A stretch of DNA of 64,000 nucleotides from Polaromonas sp. JS666 (GTDB taxonomy: Bacteria; Pseudomonadota; Gammaproteobacteria; Burkholderiales; Burkholderiaceae_C): positions 3,286,001 to 3,350,000 of the forward strand of contig NC_007948.1 in the NCBI RefSeq assembly GCF_000013865.1, in the 5' to 3' direction. The notes under the pieces were generated by a model. The model was given only the letters and a program-made list of their open reading frames with translations. It was not told where the DNA came from and ran no database searches. This document shows positions 8,404 to 19,444 of the stretch, in pieces. Each line of letters starts with the position of its first letter. Within the stretch, counting starts at the first letter, position 1. The position numbers were made by a program, and so were the translations under genes.

Positions 8404-8420
8404 GCTATAAAACTAGTAGC
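8404..8420. repeat. 17-bp dispersed palindrome, copy 1
   Basis: GCTATAAAACTAGTAGC, one of five 17-base elements of the form GCTAY-N7-RNWGC in this window (others at 27009, 29408, 45555 and 59616). It lies in the 243-base gap before the HxlR-like gene. Confidence 0.6.
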
Positions 8421-8430
8421 AGCGCGGAAA

Positions 8431-8450
8431 TTGCGTTATATTTGGCGCAA
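8431..8450. promoter_or_regulatory. Inverted repeat upstream of HxlR-like gene
   Basis: TTGCG and CGCAA arms separated by TTATATTTGG, with a TTATAT element that could act as a -10 inside the spacer. It sits 64 bases before the start of the regulator, where an autoregulatory operator would be expected. Confidence 0.35.
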
Positions 8451-8514
8451 GCTTTTTGCTTGCCAGGCTGCCGCGGCCTGACCGTGACCCGATTGTGACC
8501 AGAGGAGATAAACA

Positions 8515-8838
8515 ATGAGTGTCAAAGAAAATGCAGCTGTCAGCCAGTTGCTTGAACTGCTGGAAGCACGCTATGCACTGCGCGTGTTGTGGGCCCTGAA
8601 AGACGGCCATCCCCAGACGTTCCGCCTTCTGCAAGACAGCATTGGCAGCATCACCCCCAACACACTCAATACGCGGATCAAGGAATTGCGCGCCGCCGGC
8701 CTGCTCGGCCACGGCAGCGATGGCTACACGGTGACCACACTGGGCGCCGACCTCCTCAAGCGCCTGAACGACCTGCAGGCATTCGCCGGCAAGTGGGTCG
8801 TCAACCAGACCAAAGTCAGCATCGTCAAGAAAAAATAG
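8515..8838 (+). CDS. HxlR-like winged-helix regulator
   Basis: 107-residue small winged-helix protein. The order of elements, ARYALRVLWALKDG, then TFRLLQDSIGSITPNTLNTRI (recognition helix) and KELRAAGLLGHG followed by a VTTLGADLLKRLNDLQAF wing/dimer helix, fits the HxlR/MarR-like fold, although the usual N-terminal cysteine of HxlR redox sensors is absent. A good GAGGAGA ribosome site lies 5 bases before ATG. It stands alone between the aromatic cluster and the oppositely oriented NicX-like gene, so its target cannot be told from context. It may be autoregulated through the dyad at 8431-8450. Confidence 0.7.
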   Translation: MSVKENAAVSQLLELLEARYALRVLWALKDGHPQTFRLLQDSIGSITPNTLNTRIKELRAAGLLGHGSDGYTVTTLGADLLKRLNDLQAFAGKWVVNQTKVSIVKKK

Positions 8839-8934
8839 CAGGCCATAACAGGCCTTGCGCGCGGCGCGTCCAGGGCGCCTCAACGAGCCTTGACGAGGCA
8901 GGCCGTGCGCCTTCCCCCGTGTTGGCCTCTCAAT

Positions 8935-10122
8935 TCAGACAGCGGTTTCCAGCAGCTCGACCGGGTTGCCAAATTTTTCAGCCGCAGCCCTGACGGCCGG
9001 GTCGCGCAGTCCACATAAAAAGCCGCCGTCGATCAGCGGCTCGTCCCCCACCGTCACCGTGCTGTCCAGCGCGACCAGATCCATATGAACGGGTGGCTCT
9101 TCCCACTGGGGCATGGTGCGCAATATATAGTCGCTTGGGCGGGCCAGATCAATGCCAAAGTGAAGCGCTCCCGGGGCGTTGGAGCCGGCGGGGTAGATCG
9201 TGTGGCGCGGCGCCTTCGGATTGAAACCGCAACCCAGCTCGATCAACCGGCCGCCCACCAGCATTTCGCGCAGGATGCCGGCCTCGCGGCATTCGCCCGT
9301 GACTTCCACGATGGTGTCACTTTCAAACCGGCAGCCTATTCGTCCCTCAAACGGTTTTTCAAATCCAACCGCCCACTGGGGGTAAAACGTGCCCGACATT
9401 GCAACAGGCGCCTGTGCGTCGTTGCGATGCGCCGTACGGTCCCACAGGTTGGGGCCATGGGTGGGCAGGTAATGGACATAGCAACCCGGCTCGTCGGCAA
9501 ACATTTTGCCGCGCCAGCGGTTGTGGGCGAGCAGCAACTCGCGCATCTCGGGCGTGTATTGAATGGAAAAATCGCTGCCCCGCACATCTGAAAACTTTAC
9601 CGTGAAATCCCGGCCGGCCGGATAACGCCTGGCTGTGGCGCGAATGATTTCGCCGATTAACTCCGCTGGAAAACGCGCCTGCGGTGTGTGCAGCAGATCG
9701 AGATCGCGAAAATACGTGATCTTGACCCAGCGCTGGCCCGCCGCGCGCCGGGCAATAAAAAACGGATCGAAAATCGAACAGAACCAGGTCGACACCACAA
9801 AGTCGGCCTCGGCCACCAGCACCTTGACTGACTCGGGCACCTCGATCACCTGACTGGTGGTTTCCATGTACTGCCGTACCGTCGCGCCACGCGCGCGCGC
9901 CAGGCCCGTAACAGCATCGGCGACCCGCGTATCGAGCAGTGGGTCGGTCAGCAACAGCACTTTGTCGCCCTGCCTGAAGGCAAAGGTGCGCTGAAAATTC
10001 TCCAGCGCGGCAAAATAATTTTTTGTCTGCGTAATGGCGGGATTCAGGGGCTGCGGCAATCCAGCCAGCAGGTCGCCTGCAGCGAGGCCGGAAGATGCGA
10101 TTTCGGAGGAGGCAGGTTTCAT
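8935..10122 (-). CDS. NicX / aminopeptidase-T (M29)-like protein
   Basis: 395-residue protein whose second half resembles leucyl aminopeptidase T / M29 metalloenzymes and the related non-heme iron 2,5-dihydroxypyridine dioxygenase NicX. Supporting features are the ELGCGFNPKAP segment, HFGIDL, then VHMDLVAL and the C-terminal DEPLIDGGFL, comparable with the HLD and AGDVV ends of NicX. The N-terminal half (DKVLLLTDPLLDTRVADA and STWFCSIFDPFF) has the Rossmann-like start of that family. It is transcribed behind a Bug receptor gene and divergent from a GntR regulator, a usual arrangement for carboxylate or N-heterocycle catabolism. Whether it is an oxygenase, a peptidase or something else cannot be told from the sequence alone. 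Confidence 0.6.
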   Translation of the reverse strand: MKPASSEIASSGLAAGDLLAGLPQPLNPAITQTKNYFAALENFQRTFAFRQGDKVLLLTDPLLDTRVADAVTGLARARGATVRQYMETTSQVIEVPESVKVLVAEADFVVSTWFCSIFDPFFIARRAAGQRWVKITYFRDLDLLHTPQARFPAELIGEIIRATARRYPAGRDFTVKFSDVRGSDFSIQYTPEMRELLLAHNRWRGKMFADEPGCYVHYLPTHGPNLWDRTAHRNDAQAPVAMSGTFYPQWAVGFEKPFEGRIGCRFESDTIVEVTGECREAGILREMLVGGRLIELGCGFNPKAPRHTIYPAGSNAPGALHFGIDLARPSDYILRTMPQWEEPPVHMDLVALDSTVTVGDEPLIDGGFLCGLRDPAVRAAAEKFGNPVELLETAV

Positions 10123-10148
10123 GGCAATCAGGTCTGAACGGAATACAG

Positions 10149-10183
10149 GGAATCAATCAAGGAATCAATCAGGGAATAAAGGC
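10149..10183. repeat. Short 12-bp tandem repeat
   Basis: GGAATCAATCAA at 10149, GGAATCAATCAG at 10161, then GGAAT again, filling the 61-base gap between the Bug receptor gene and the NicX-like gene. Possibly replication slippage only. Confidence 0.5.
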
Positions 10184-11215
10184 TCAGTCAAGCGCAGCGC
10201 CCGAACGTCTGACGGCATCGCCCCAGAGTATCCGGCTGCTGGCCATGTGCCGGGCCAGCTCTTCGGGTGTGCCGGGCGCCACTTCGGCCCCGCGTGACTG
10301 CAGCTGATTGCGCAGTTCAGGGTCGGCCAGCGCTTTATGAATAGCCTGGCTCAGGCGATCAACAACAGGCCGCGGCGTACCGGCCGGTACAAAGATCGCG
10401 TCCCAGGCGCTGACGTCCAGGCCCGGGAGACCCGACTCGGCAAGGGTGGGTATATCGGGCCAGCCTGCGACGCGCGTGCCAGTGGTCACGGCCAGGGGTT
10501 TGACGCGCCCGCTTTTGGCCTGTGGCGCCGCGTTGGGCATCACCTCAATCATCAGGTCTACCTGTCCGCCGATCAGGTCGGTCATGGCCTGCGCGCCGCC
10601 ACGGTAGGGAATATGGACGACAGCCAGTCCCGCACGGGATTTGTAGATTTCACCCGCGAGGTGTGAGGTGGTGCCATTGCCTGCGGAACCGAACGTGTAT
10701 TTGCCGGGGTGGGCTTTGAGCAGCTGGGTGAGTTCGGCCATCGAGTTGACTTGCAGCGTGGGCCTGACCACCACCATGGCGGCAATGCGCGTGAGCTGGC
10801 TCACCGGTTCAAAATCGCGCACCGGGTCAAACCCCGGCGACTTGTAGATGGCATGGTTGATGGCATGCGTGCCGTTGGTGCCATACAGCAGGGTATAGCC
10901 ATCAGCAGGGGCTTTCGCGGCAGTGACGCTGCCTACATTACCGCCCGCACCCCCGAGGTTTTCCACCACGATGGGCTGGCCAAGTTCTTTGGCGGCGCGC
11001 AGCATGACTAGGCGCGCCAGCGTGTCGCCACCACCACCGGCAGGAAACGGAACAATCAGCTTGATGGGCTTGTTGGGATAGGCGCCGACCGGCTGGCCCT
11101 GCACGGCAGGCACGAGCGTGGCCAGCGCCACACCACAGACCCAGGCCAGGCGGGTGATGGATTGGGTGATGGATGTGAACGGGAGTTGCAGCAGTTTGAC
11201 AGGGGGCGGGGTCAT
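10184..11215 (-). CDS. Bug-family (TctC-like) periplasmic solute receptor
   Basis: 343-residue Bug receptor. The N-terminus has basic residues and a hydrophobic segment (LAWVCGVALATLVPAVQ) ending near VQGQP, then the mature YPNKPIKLIVPFPAGGGGDTLAR motif that defines the family. Further family blocks are ENLGGAGGNVGS, VHIPYRGGAQAMTDLIGGQVD and a final helix around ILWGDAV. It probably binds the substrate of the NicX-like enzyme encoded 61 bases downstream on the same strand. The gene is divergent from the GntR regulator and preceded by two operator-like palindromes, so substrate-dependent induction is likely. No TctAB membrane components are near. Confidence 0.9.
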   Translation of the reverse strand: MTPPPVKLLQLPFTSITQSITRLAWVCGVALATLVPAVQGQPVGAYPNKPIKLIVPFPAGGGGDTLARLVMLRAAKELGQPIVVENLGGAGGNVGSVTAAKAPADGYTLLYGTNGTHAINHAIYKSPGFDPVRDFEPVSQLTRIAAMVVVRPTLQVNSMAELTQLLKAHPGKYTFGSAGNGTTSHLAGEIYKSRAGLAVVHIPYRGGAQAMTDLIGGQVDLMIEVMPNAAPQAKSGRVKPLAVTTGTRVAGWPDIPTLAESGLPGLDVSAWDAIFVPAGTPRPVVDRLSQAIHKALADPELRNQLQSRGAEVAPGTPEELARHMASSRILWGDAVRRSGAALD

Positions 11216-11288
11216 GGCGTCTTCCGGAAGGACTGGTAATCACTGGGCTGGGCCCAGGCGGGCATCAAATATTCTTAGATGACTTATA

Positions 11289-11356
11289 TTTTTGCATGCA
11301 ATAACGGCGATATTATCGGGTTAATCCCTTATTTTTCGATTTATTGCATGCAATAA
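11289..11356. promoter_or_regulatory. Paired GntR operator candidates
   Basis: TTATTGCATGCAATAA at 11341-11356 is a perfect 16-base palindrome. TTTTTGCATGCAATAA at 11289-11304 matches it in 15 of 16 bases. The copies are 52 bases apart, about five DNA turns, in the intergenic region between the Bug receptor and the GntR gene. They are the best candidates for binding sites of that GntR protein, allowing control of both divergent transcripts, possibly by looping. Confidence 0.75.
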
Positions 11357-11422
11357 TGCCTTGATTCCCTTTCCTCAGTAGGCGACTTCCGCCCCACACC
11401 GCATTTTCATGAAGGCCCGCTG

Positions 11423-12124
11423 ATGTCATCCCAGATTGACTACACCACCCGTGAACTGAGGCGAAAAATCCTCAGTGGCGAGGTGGCCCCCGGGAATCGC
11501 ATGGTTGAGCTGGAGCTGTCGGCGCAACTGGCGGTGTCGCGCACCCCGATCCGCATCGCGCTCGGTGAACTCGAAAAGGAAGGCTTGCTCGAGCGCCTGC
11601 CCACCCGCGGCTTTCGGGTTCGCCAGTTCACGGTAGACGAAATTGCCAACGCCGTCGATGTGCGTGGCGTGCTCGAAGGAATGGCCGCCAGAACTGTGGC
11701 CGAGCGCGGCCTGAAGCCCCGCGTCCGGGACGAATTGCAGGCTTGCGTGGACGAAGGCCGGCTGCTGCTGCAACAGGCCCAAGCCGCCGGCCATGTCATT
11801 GACGCGGCCCGCTGGGTGCCCATGAATGCGCGGTTTCACAATGCATTGGTGCAGGCAGCCGGCAACAGCACCCTCACCTCTGCGCTGGCCCATGTGAGCA
11901 AGACGCCCATGGCCGGAGCCGGCGCCCTGAGCCTCAACGGCATGCTGCCGCTGCTTGAATTCGGGTTCATCGCGCGGGCGCAAAGCGACCATGAAGACGT
12001 ACTGGCTGCGCTGCTCGCGGGTGAAGGCGGGCGGGCCGAAGCCCTGATGCGCGAGCATGCCCACCGCAGCCGCGACAACAAGCGCGAACTGATCCTGCGA
12101 ATGCAAAAAACTTCACCCGGCTGA
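11423..12124 (+). CDS. GntR-family regulator, FCD (FadR/VanR) subfamily
   Basis: 233-residue regulator. The N-terminal winged helix shows LRRKILSGEVAPGNRMVE, the recognition region LAVSRTPIRIALGELEKEGLL and the wing RGFRVRQF, all standard GntR features. The C-terminal part starting VDVRGVLEGMAAR is an all-helical FCD ligand-binding domain, and the NARFHNALVQAAGN motif carries the metal-binding histidine typical of FCD proteins. ATG 11423 starts at the normal place for the family. It is divergent from the Bug/NicX-like pair and most likely represses it until a carboxylate ligand binds. The paired TTGCATGCAA palindromes upstream are its probable operators. Confidence 0.9.
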   Translation: MSSQIDYTTRELRRKILSGEVAPGNRMVELELSAQLAVSRTPIRIALGELEKEGLLERLPTRGFRVRQFTVDEIANAVDVRGVLEGMAARTVAERGLKPRVRDELQACVDEGRLLLQQAQAAGHVIDAARWVPMNARFHNALVQAAGNSTLTSALAHVSKTPMAGAGALSLNGMLPLLEFGFIARAQSDHEDVLAALLAGEGGRAEALMREHAHRSRDNKRELILRMQKTSPG

Positions 12125-12448
12125 GCCCGGCGGCATCGACGCGGTTTTCCGGATTTTTTCCGGATTTTCATCCAAAAACCCACTGCGGACGGGCGCAAAA
12201 AGCCATCACTTGAATGGCCACTTTTCCACCGTGAGACAGCCGCCTCACTCAAGCGTGAAGGGGCTTTGTTCGCATGACGCGCGCACATCCGAACCGGGCA
12301 CAAACCGGAACTTTGCCACTGCCACCGGCCTGGCAATTACAATTCCCGGCAGCCCCGCTGAAGCAGCGGGATCGAAGATGGGCCACCCGAAACGGGGCCG
12401 CGCCCGCCACCACGCCGAAAATTTCGCCCTCAAAACCGAATCCCTTGT
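12125..12448. other. Non-coding stretch before the heat-shock operon
   Basis: No convincing gene. It contains a small hairpin CCCGCTG-AAG-CAGCGGG at 12354-12370 and a possible weak sigma-70 -10 (TACAAT near 12340) with no well-placed -35. The sigma-32 promoter follows directly. Confidence 0.5.
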
Positions 12449-12476
12449 CTTGAAAAGGGCTTTGTAACCCCCAGTT
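12449..12476 (+). promoter_or_regulatory. Sigma-32 heat-shock promoter of grpE
   Basis: CTTGAAA at 12449-12455 and CCCCAGTT at 12469-12476 with a 13-base spacer match the sigma-32 consensus (CTTGAAA, 13-15 bases, CCCCATNT) at nearly every position. It lies 34 bases before the grpE start. Confidence 0.85.
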
Positions 12477-12510
12477 AACCCCCTTGTTAGCTTAAACCTT
12501 GTCTTCAAGC

Positions 12511-13071
12511 ATGTCTGAAAATACACAACCCGAGCAAAATCAACCACTTACCGGAGCGCCTAGCCCCGAAGAGCTGGAAGCCGCGCAAGCCGCCAACGAG
12601 TTTGACGCGCTGACCCAGGCCCAGGCTGAACTGGTCACCCTGCAGGCCAAAAACACCGAGCTGGCCGACAGCTACCTGCGCGCCAAGGCCGAGACGGAAA
12701 ACGCCCGCCGCCGCGCTGACGACGAAATTGCCAAGGCACGCAAATTTGCGCTGGAAAGCTTTGCGGAAAGCCTGCTTCCCGTTGTCGACAGCCTCGAGGC
12801 CGGCCTGGCACACAAGGACGCAACGCCCGAACAGATCCGGGAGGGTGCGGACGCCACGCTCAAGCAACTCAAAACCACCCTCGAGCGCAACAAGATCGTG
12901 GAAATCAACCCCGCCAGCGGAAGCCGGTTTGACCCGCACCAGCACCAGGCGATCAGCATGGTGCCCGCCGAGCAGGAAGCCAACACCGTAGTCAGCGTGC
13001 TGCAAAAAGGCTACCTGATTTCCGACCGCGTGCTGCGCCCCGCCCTGGTCACCGTAACCGCGCCGAAATAA
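12511..13071 (+). CDS. grpE: Nucleotide exchange factor GrpE
   Basis: 186-residue co-chaperone that releases ADP from DnaK in the cytoplasm. The acidic, glutamine-rich N-terminus is followed by a long coiled coil (about residues 25-90, [22 protein letters not shown] region, written here in part), the [20 protein letters not shown] stretch and the beta-wing with the signature [13 protein letters not shown] near residues 140-152. I chose ATG 12511 rather than a TTG 12 bases upstream. First gene of a grpE-dnaK-dnaJ run, which is the normal order in beta-proteobacteria, with a strong sigma-32 promoter directly upstream. Confidence 0.97.
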   Translation: MSENTQPEQNQPLTGAPSPEELEAAQAANEFDALTQAQAELVTLQAKNTELADSYLRAKAETENARRRADDEIAKARKFALESFAESLLPVVDSLEAGLAHKDATPEQIREGADATLKQLKTTLERNKIVEINPASGSRFDPHQHQAISMVPAEQEANTVVSVLQKGYLISDRVLRPALVTVTAPK

Positions 13072-13093
13072 ACGCATAAATCAGGCTGAGGCA

Positions 13094-13121
13094 CTTGAAC
13101 TCGTACAAGTTATCCACAAGT
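13094..13121 (+). promoter_or_regulatory. Possible weak sigma-32 promoter of dnaK
   Basis: CTTGAAC at 13094-13100 is followed after 13 bases by CCACAAGT at 13114-13121. The -35 part is good, the -10 part agrees poorly. It would add a dnaK-specific start inside the 134-base grpE-dnaK gap. Confidence 0.35.
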
Positions 13122-13205
13122 CATCAACATGCTCATTCACAGCGACTGAGCCATCAGCCACACCACCATCCAATCGTCAACGAATCAAAAAAGCAGGAGT
13201 AAATC

Positions 13206-15149
<1,944 letters not shown>

Positions 15150-15209
15150 CCAGAAACAAGACCTGACGACGGGCAGCCCTGAATTGGCGCGATAACTGCA
15201 TGCTGCAAG

Positions 15210-15246
15210 GCGGAAACCAGGAGCAATCCGGGATTTCCGCTTTTGC
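15210..15246 (+). terminator. Possible terminator after dnaK
   Basis: GCGGAAA at 15210-15216 pairs with TTTCCGC at 15234-15240, with a further CC/GG pair past a one-base bulge, then TTTTGCGTTTT. The loop is rather large, so it may be a partial terminator or an mRNA-processing hairpin between dnaK and dnaJ. Confidence 0.45.
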
Positions 15247-15366
15247 GTTTTCGGCCCTTTCATGCAGCGCCAGCCGATTCCGCTGTTTTGTGCCCTGTTG
15301 TTTTGTGCACTGTTGTGATTGACAGCCCAAGAACCCTGTTAACGAAGATTCCCTGACCCACCTGCC

Positions 15367-16509
15367 ATGGCCAAAAAAGACTATTACGACACGCTGGGCG
15401 TCCCCAAGAACGCCAGCGACGACGACATCAAAAAAGCGTATCGCAAGCTCGCGATGAAGCACCATCCTGACCGCAACCAGGGTGACAAGTCCAAGGTTTC
15501 CGAAGAAAAATTCAAGGAAGCCAAGGAGGCCTACGAGGTACTGTCCGACGAAAACAAACGCATGGCCTACGACCAGTACGGCCATGCGGGTGTGGACCCG
15601 AATATGCGGGGCGGCGGCCCTGGCGCTGAAGGCTTTGGCGGGTTCGCCGAGGCGTTCGGCGACATCTTCGGCGATGTGTTCGGTGGCCAGCGCGGCGGGC
15701 AGCAACGCGGCGGCCGCCAGGTGTACCGCGGCGGCGACCTGAGCTACGCGATGGAAATCACGCTGGAAGAAGCAGCGCATGGCAAGGAAGCCCAGATCCG
15801 CATTCCCAGCTGGGACGACTGCAACACCTGCCACGGTTCGGGCGCCAAACCCGGCACCAAAGTGGTGACCTGCACCACCTGCCATGGCCACGGCGTGGTG
15901 CAGATGCGCCAGGGGTTTTTCAGCGTGCAGCAGACCTGCCCGCAATGCAAGGGCACGGGCAAGCTGATTCCCGAACCCTGCGTGGCCTGCCACGGCGTGG
16001 GCAAGACCAAGAACAACAAGACGCTGGAAGTCAAGATCCCGGCGGGCATCGATGACGGCATGCGCATCCGCTCCACCGGCAACGGCGAGCCGGGCACCAA
16101 CGGCGGCCCGCCCGGTGACCTGTACATCGAGATCCGGATCAAGAAGCACGAAATTTTTGAGCGCGACGGTGACGACCTGCACTGCGCGGTACCGATCAGC
16201 TTCACCACCGCGGCCCTCGGCGGAGAGATCGAAGTGCCCACGCTGGCGGGCAAGGCCGCGATTGACATCCCGGAAGGCACCCAGGCCGCCAAGCAGTTCC
16301 GGCTGCGCGGCAAGGGCATCAAGGGCGTGCGTTCCAGTTATCCCGGCGACCTGTACTGCCACATCACGGTGGAAACGCCGGTGAAGCTGACGGAGCACCA
16401 GCGCAAGCTGCTCAAGGAGCTCGACGAGTCGCTGAAAAAAGGCGGCGCCAGGCATTCGCCTAGTGAAGAGGGTTGGGCCGACAAGCTGAAGAGCTTTTTC
16501 AGCGCCTGA
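15367..16509 (+). CDS. dnaJ: Chaperone protein DnaJ (Hsp40, type I)
   Basis: 380-residue type I Hsp40. The J domain (about residues 1-75) has the HPD motif in [11 protein letters not shown] that stimulates DnaK. A Gly/Phe-rich segment ([20 protein letters not shown]) follows. The zinc-finger region has four CxxCxGxG-type repeats, [24 protein letters not shown] and CVACHGVG, near residues 150-220. The C-terminal substrate domains end in DKLKSFFSA. It is 217 bases after dnaK, with a strong terminator just after it, and closes the heat-shock operon. Confidence 0.98.
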   Translation: MAKKDYYDTLGVPKNASDDDIKKAYRKLAMKHHPDRNQGDKSKVSEEKFKEAKEAYEVLSDENKRMAYDQYGHAGVDPNMRGGGPGAEGFGGFAEAFGDIFGDVFGGQRGGQQRGGRQVYRGGDLSYAMEITLEEAAHGKEAQIRIPSWDDCNTCHGSGAKPGTKVVTCTTCHGHGVVQMRQGFFSVQQTCPQCKGTGKLIPEPCVACHGVGKTKNNKTLEVKIPAGIDDGMRIRSTGNGEPGTNGGPPGDLYIEIRIKKHEIFERDGDDLHCAVPISFTTAALGGEIEVPTLAGKAAIDIPEGTQAAKQFRLRGKGIKGVRSSYPGDLYCHITVETPVKLTEHQRKLLKELDESLKKGGARHSPSEEGWADKLKSFFSA

Positions 16510-16560
16510 TACGCTGCGCTGCTGACCCTGCGGCGCTCCTCTTCGCTCCTCTCAATGCCC

Positions 16561-16586
16561 AATGCCGGACCTGCTCCGGCATTTTT
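16561..16586 (+). terminator. Rho-independent terminator after dnaJ
   Basis: Perfect 9-bp stem AATGCCGGA / TCCGGCATT with a five-base CCTGC loop, running into TTTTT. It closes the grpE-dnaK-dnaJ transcript. Confidence 0.85.
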
Positions 16587-16691
16587 CATGGCACGCCGGA
16601 TGGGGGGCGCCTTCTGCAACGCATTGTGACTGTCACACCGTTGTCGTCATGCCGCGCCTACGATCATCCTTTTCAACCTGGGAGGTACGTC

Positions 16692-17885
16692 ATGGCGAAA
16701 TCGACCACCACTCACGCACGGCAAGCCATCGGCTGGCTCACCCTTGCAAGCACCAGCCTATTGCTGGGCGCCTGCAGCATGCCGGGCACACGCACCAACG
16801 CCAGCCTGCCCACGCTGGACGGCCGTGCCCCGCTGGTGATTGCCCACCGCGGCGCATCCGGCTACGTGCCCGAAGAAACCCTGGAAGCCTACGCCCGCGC
16901 GATTGAACTCGGCGCCGATGTCATCGAGATGGACCTGGTGTCCACCAAGGACGGCGTACTGATCACCCGCCACGACCCCAACCTGGCCATCAGCACGGAC
17001 GTGGCCAAACACCCTGAATTCGCATCGCGCAAGAAAACCATCCGGGTCGATGGCGAAACACAGACGGGCTGGTTCAGCAACGACTTCACGCTGGCCGAAA
17101 TCCGGATGCTGGGCGCCATTTCCACCGACGCCGAACGCCCGCAGCAGTACAACGGGCTGTACAAGGTGCCGACTTTCCAGGAGGTCATCGACCTGGCCAA
17201 AGCCAGGTCGGCGCAAACCGGCCGCACCGTCGCGATTTACCCGGAAACCAAAAACCCCAGCTACTTCCGCGCGCTCGGCCTGCCCATGGAGGACAAGCTG
17301 ATCGCCATGATCAACGCCGCTGGCTGGAACAGCAAGACGGCACCCATCTATGTGCAGTCATTTGAACCCGGCAGCCTGAAGTACATGAAGAGCAAAGGCC
17401 TGAACACGCGCCTGATCCAGTTGATAGATGGCGACGGCGTGGACATGAAAACGGGGACGGTGACTTTTGCCAACCCCAGCGACCGCCCTTATGACTGGAC
17501 CCAGGCTGGCGACAAGCGCCTTTATAACGTCATGACCACGCCGGCAGGGCTGGCCGAGATCAAGACCTATGCGGACGGCATCGGCCCCTGGAAGCGCTTC
17601 ATCATCAGCACCAAAGGAGCCATCGGTGCCGACGGCAAGATCAACGATGCCGATGCGACGTCAATCCAGGCCACCAGCCTGGTGGCGGACGCCCACAAGG
17701 CGGGCCTGTTTGTTCATCCCTTTACCTTCCGCAACGAGTCACGCCGCCTTGCTGCCGACTACAGGGGCGGCGCCAAAAATGAGTACCTGGCCTTTTACCG
17801 TGCGGGTGTGGATGGCGTCTTCACCGACTTCCCGGACACGGCGCTTGAAGCCCGCGCGTTGTACCTGAAAGAAACCGGCCGCTGA
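16692..17885 (+). CDS. glpQ: Glycerophosphodiester phosphodiesterase, lipoprotein
   Basis: 397-residue GDPD-family enzyme that hydrolyses glycerophosphodiesters to glycerol-3-phosphate and an alcohol. The N-terminus is a lipoprotein signal with lipobox LLGAC (Cys28), so the enzyme should be anchored to a membrane facing the periplasm. Catalytic features of the TIM barrel are IAHRGASG (His52, Arg53), the metal-binding IEMDLVSTKDG (Glu79, Asp81) and RHDPNL with the second histidine (His94). The GGGAGGTACGTC ribosome site supports ATG 16692. It stands alone, after the dnaJ terminator and before the class III alcohol dehydrogenase. Confidence 0.92.
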   Translation: MAKSTTTHARQAIGWLTLASTSLLLGACSMPGTRTNASLPTLDGRAPLVIAHRGASGYVPEETLEAYARAIELGADVIEMDLVSTKDGVLITRHDPNLAISTDVAKHPEFASRKKTIRVDGETQTGWFSNDFTLAEIRMLGAISTDAERPQQYNGLYKVPTFQEVIDLAKARSAQTGRTVAIYPETKNPSYFRALGLPMEDKLIAMINAAGWNSKTAPIYVQSFEPGSLKYMKSKGLNTRLIQLIDGDGVDMKTGTVTFANPSDRPYDWTQAGDKRLYNVMTTPAGLAEIKTYADGIGPWKRFIISTKGAIGADGKINDADATSIQATSLVADAHKAGLFVHPFTFRNESRRLAADYRGGAKNEYLAFYRAGVDGVFTDFPDTALEARALYLKETGR

Positions 17886-18079
17886 AAGTCCTTGAACAAT
17901 GGGTCCCCACGGACCATCCCGCGCAGGTTTTCTCAAAATTGCACACTTGCGAATGAGCTTTGGCGCCATCAGGGAACAGCCAGGGCGCTGCCAGGCAATA
18001 GCTGGCTTATAGTGCCGGGTAACCCTTTACCCACCCTCTTTCCCACCTTCTTTCGCGCTACGCAGAAGCCATCACCACC

Positions 18080-19186
<1,107 letters not shown>

Positions 19187-19324
19187 CCCCCACGTTCGCT
19201 CTACTAGCGTGTAGCTCTCTGCCCCCTCAGGGGGCGCTGCGCCTGCGGTCTGGCAAAGCCAGTCCCGCGGCCCCTGCTGGTGAAGACATAGCCCCCACGT
19301 CCGCTCGCAGCACTTCGGCTCCTT
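19187..19324. repeat. Partial copies of the 84-bp dispersed repeat
   Basis: CCCCCACGTTCGCT followed by CTCTCTGCCCCCTCAGGGGGC at 19187-19240 (written in pieces) and another start CCCCCACGTCCGCTCG at 19292 match the units repeated in tandem at 46026-46360. The CCCCCT-CAGGGGG part is self-complementary. Confidence 0.7.
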
Positions 19325-19343
19325 CCGACGTCTCTAAGCGTCT

Positions 19344-19376
19344 CTTAAGCGTCTCTTAAGTCGCCCAAAATACACT
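19344..19376 (+). promoter_or_regulatory. PmrA-box promoter of eptA-like gene
   Basis: CTTAAG-CGTCT-CTTAAG at 19344-19360 fits the PmrA/BasR box (YTTAAK, 5 bases, YTTAAK). A third, degenerate half-site (CTCTAAG) lies 11 bases upstream. A -10-like TACACT at 19371-19376 starts 10 bases after the box, which would place transcription start near 19383 and the box at about -39 to -23, the position used by PmrA-activated promoters. The start site prediction argues for translation from ATG 19445. Confidence 0.75.
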
Positions 19377-19444
19377 GCGGCGCTATGCCGCTGCTCTCCC
19401 TCCCCTCAGGCTCTGCGTCCGCGTTCAGTCCGGTGTCCAGGTCA

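Noticed and set aside
12499..12510. TTG start 12 bases before grpE ATG
   Set aside because: ATG 12511 gives the normal GrpE start and better context.
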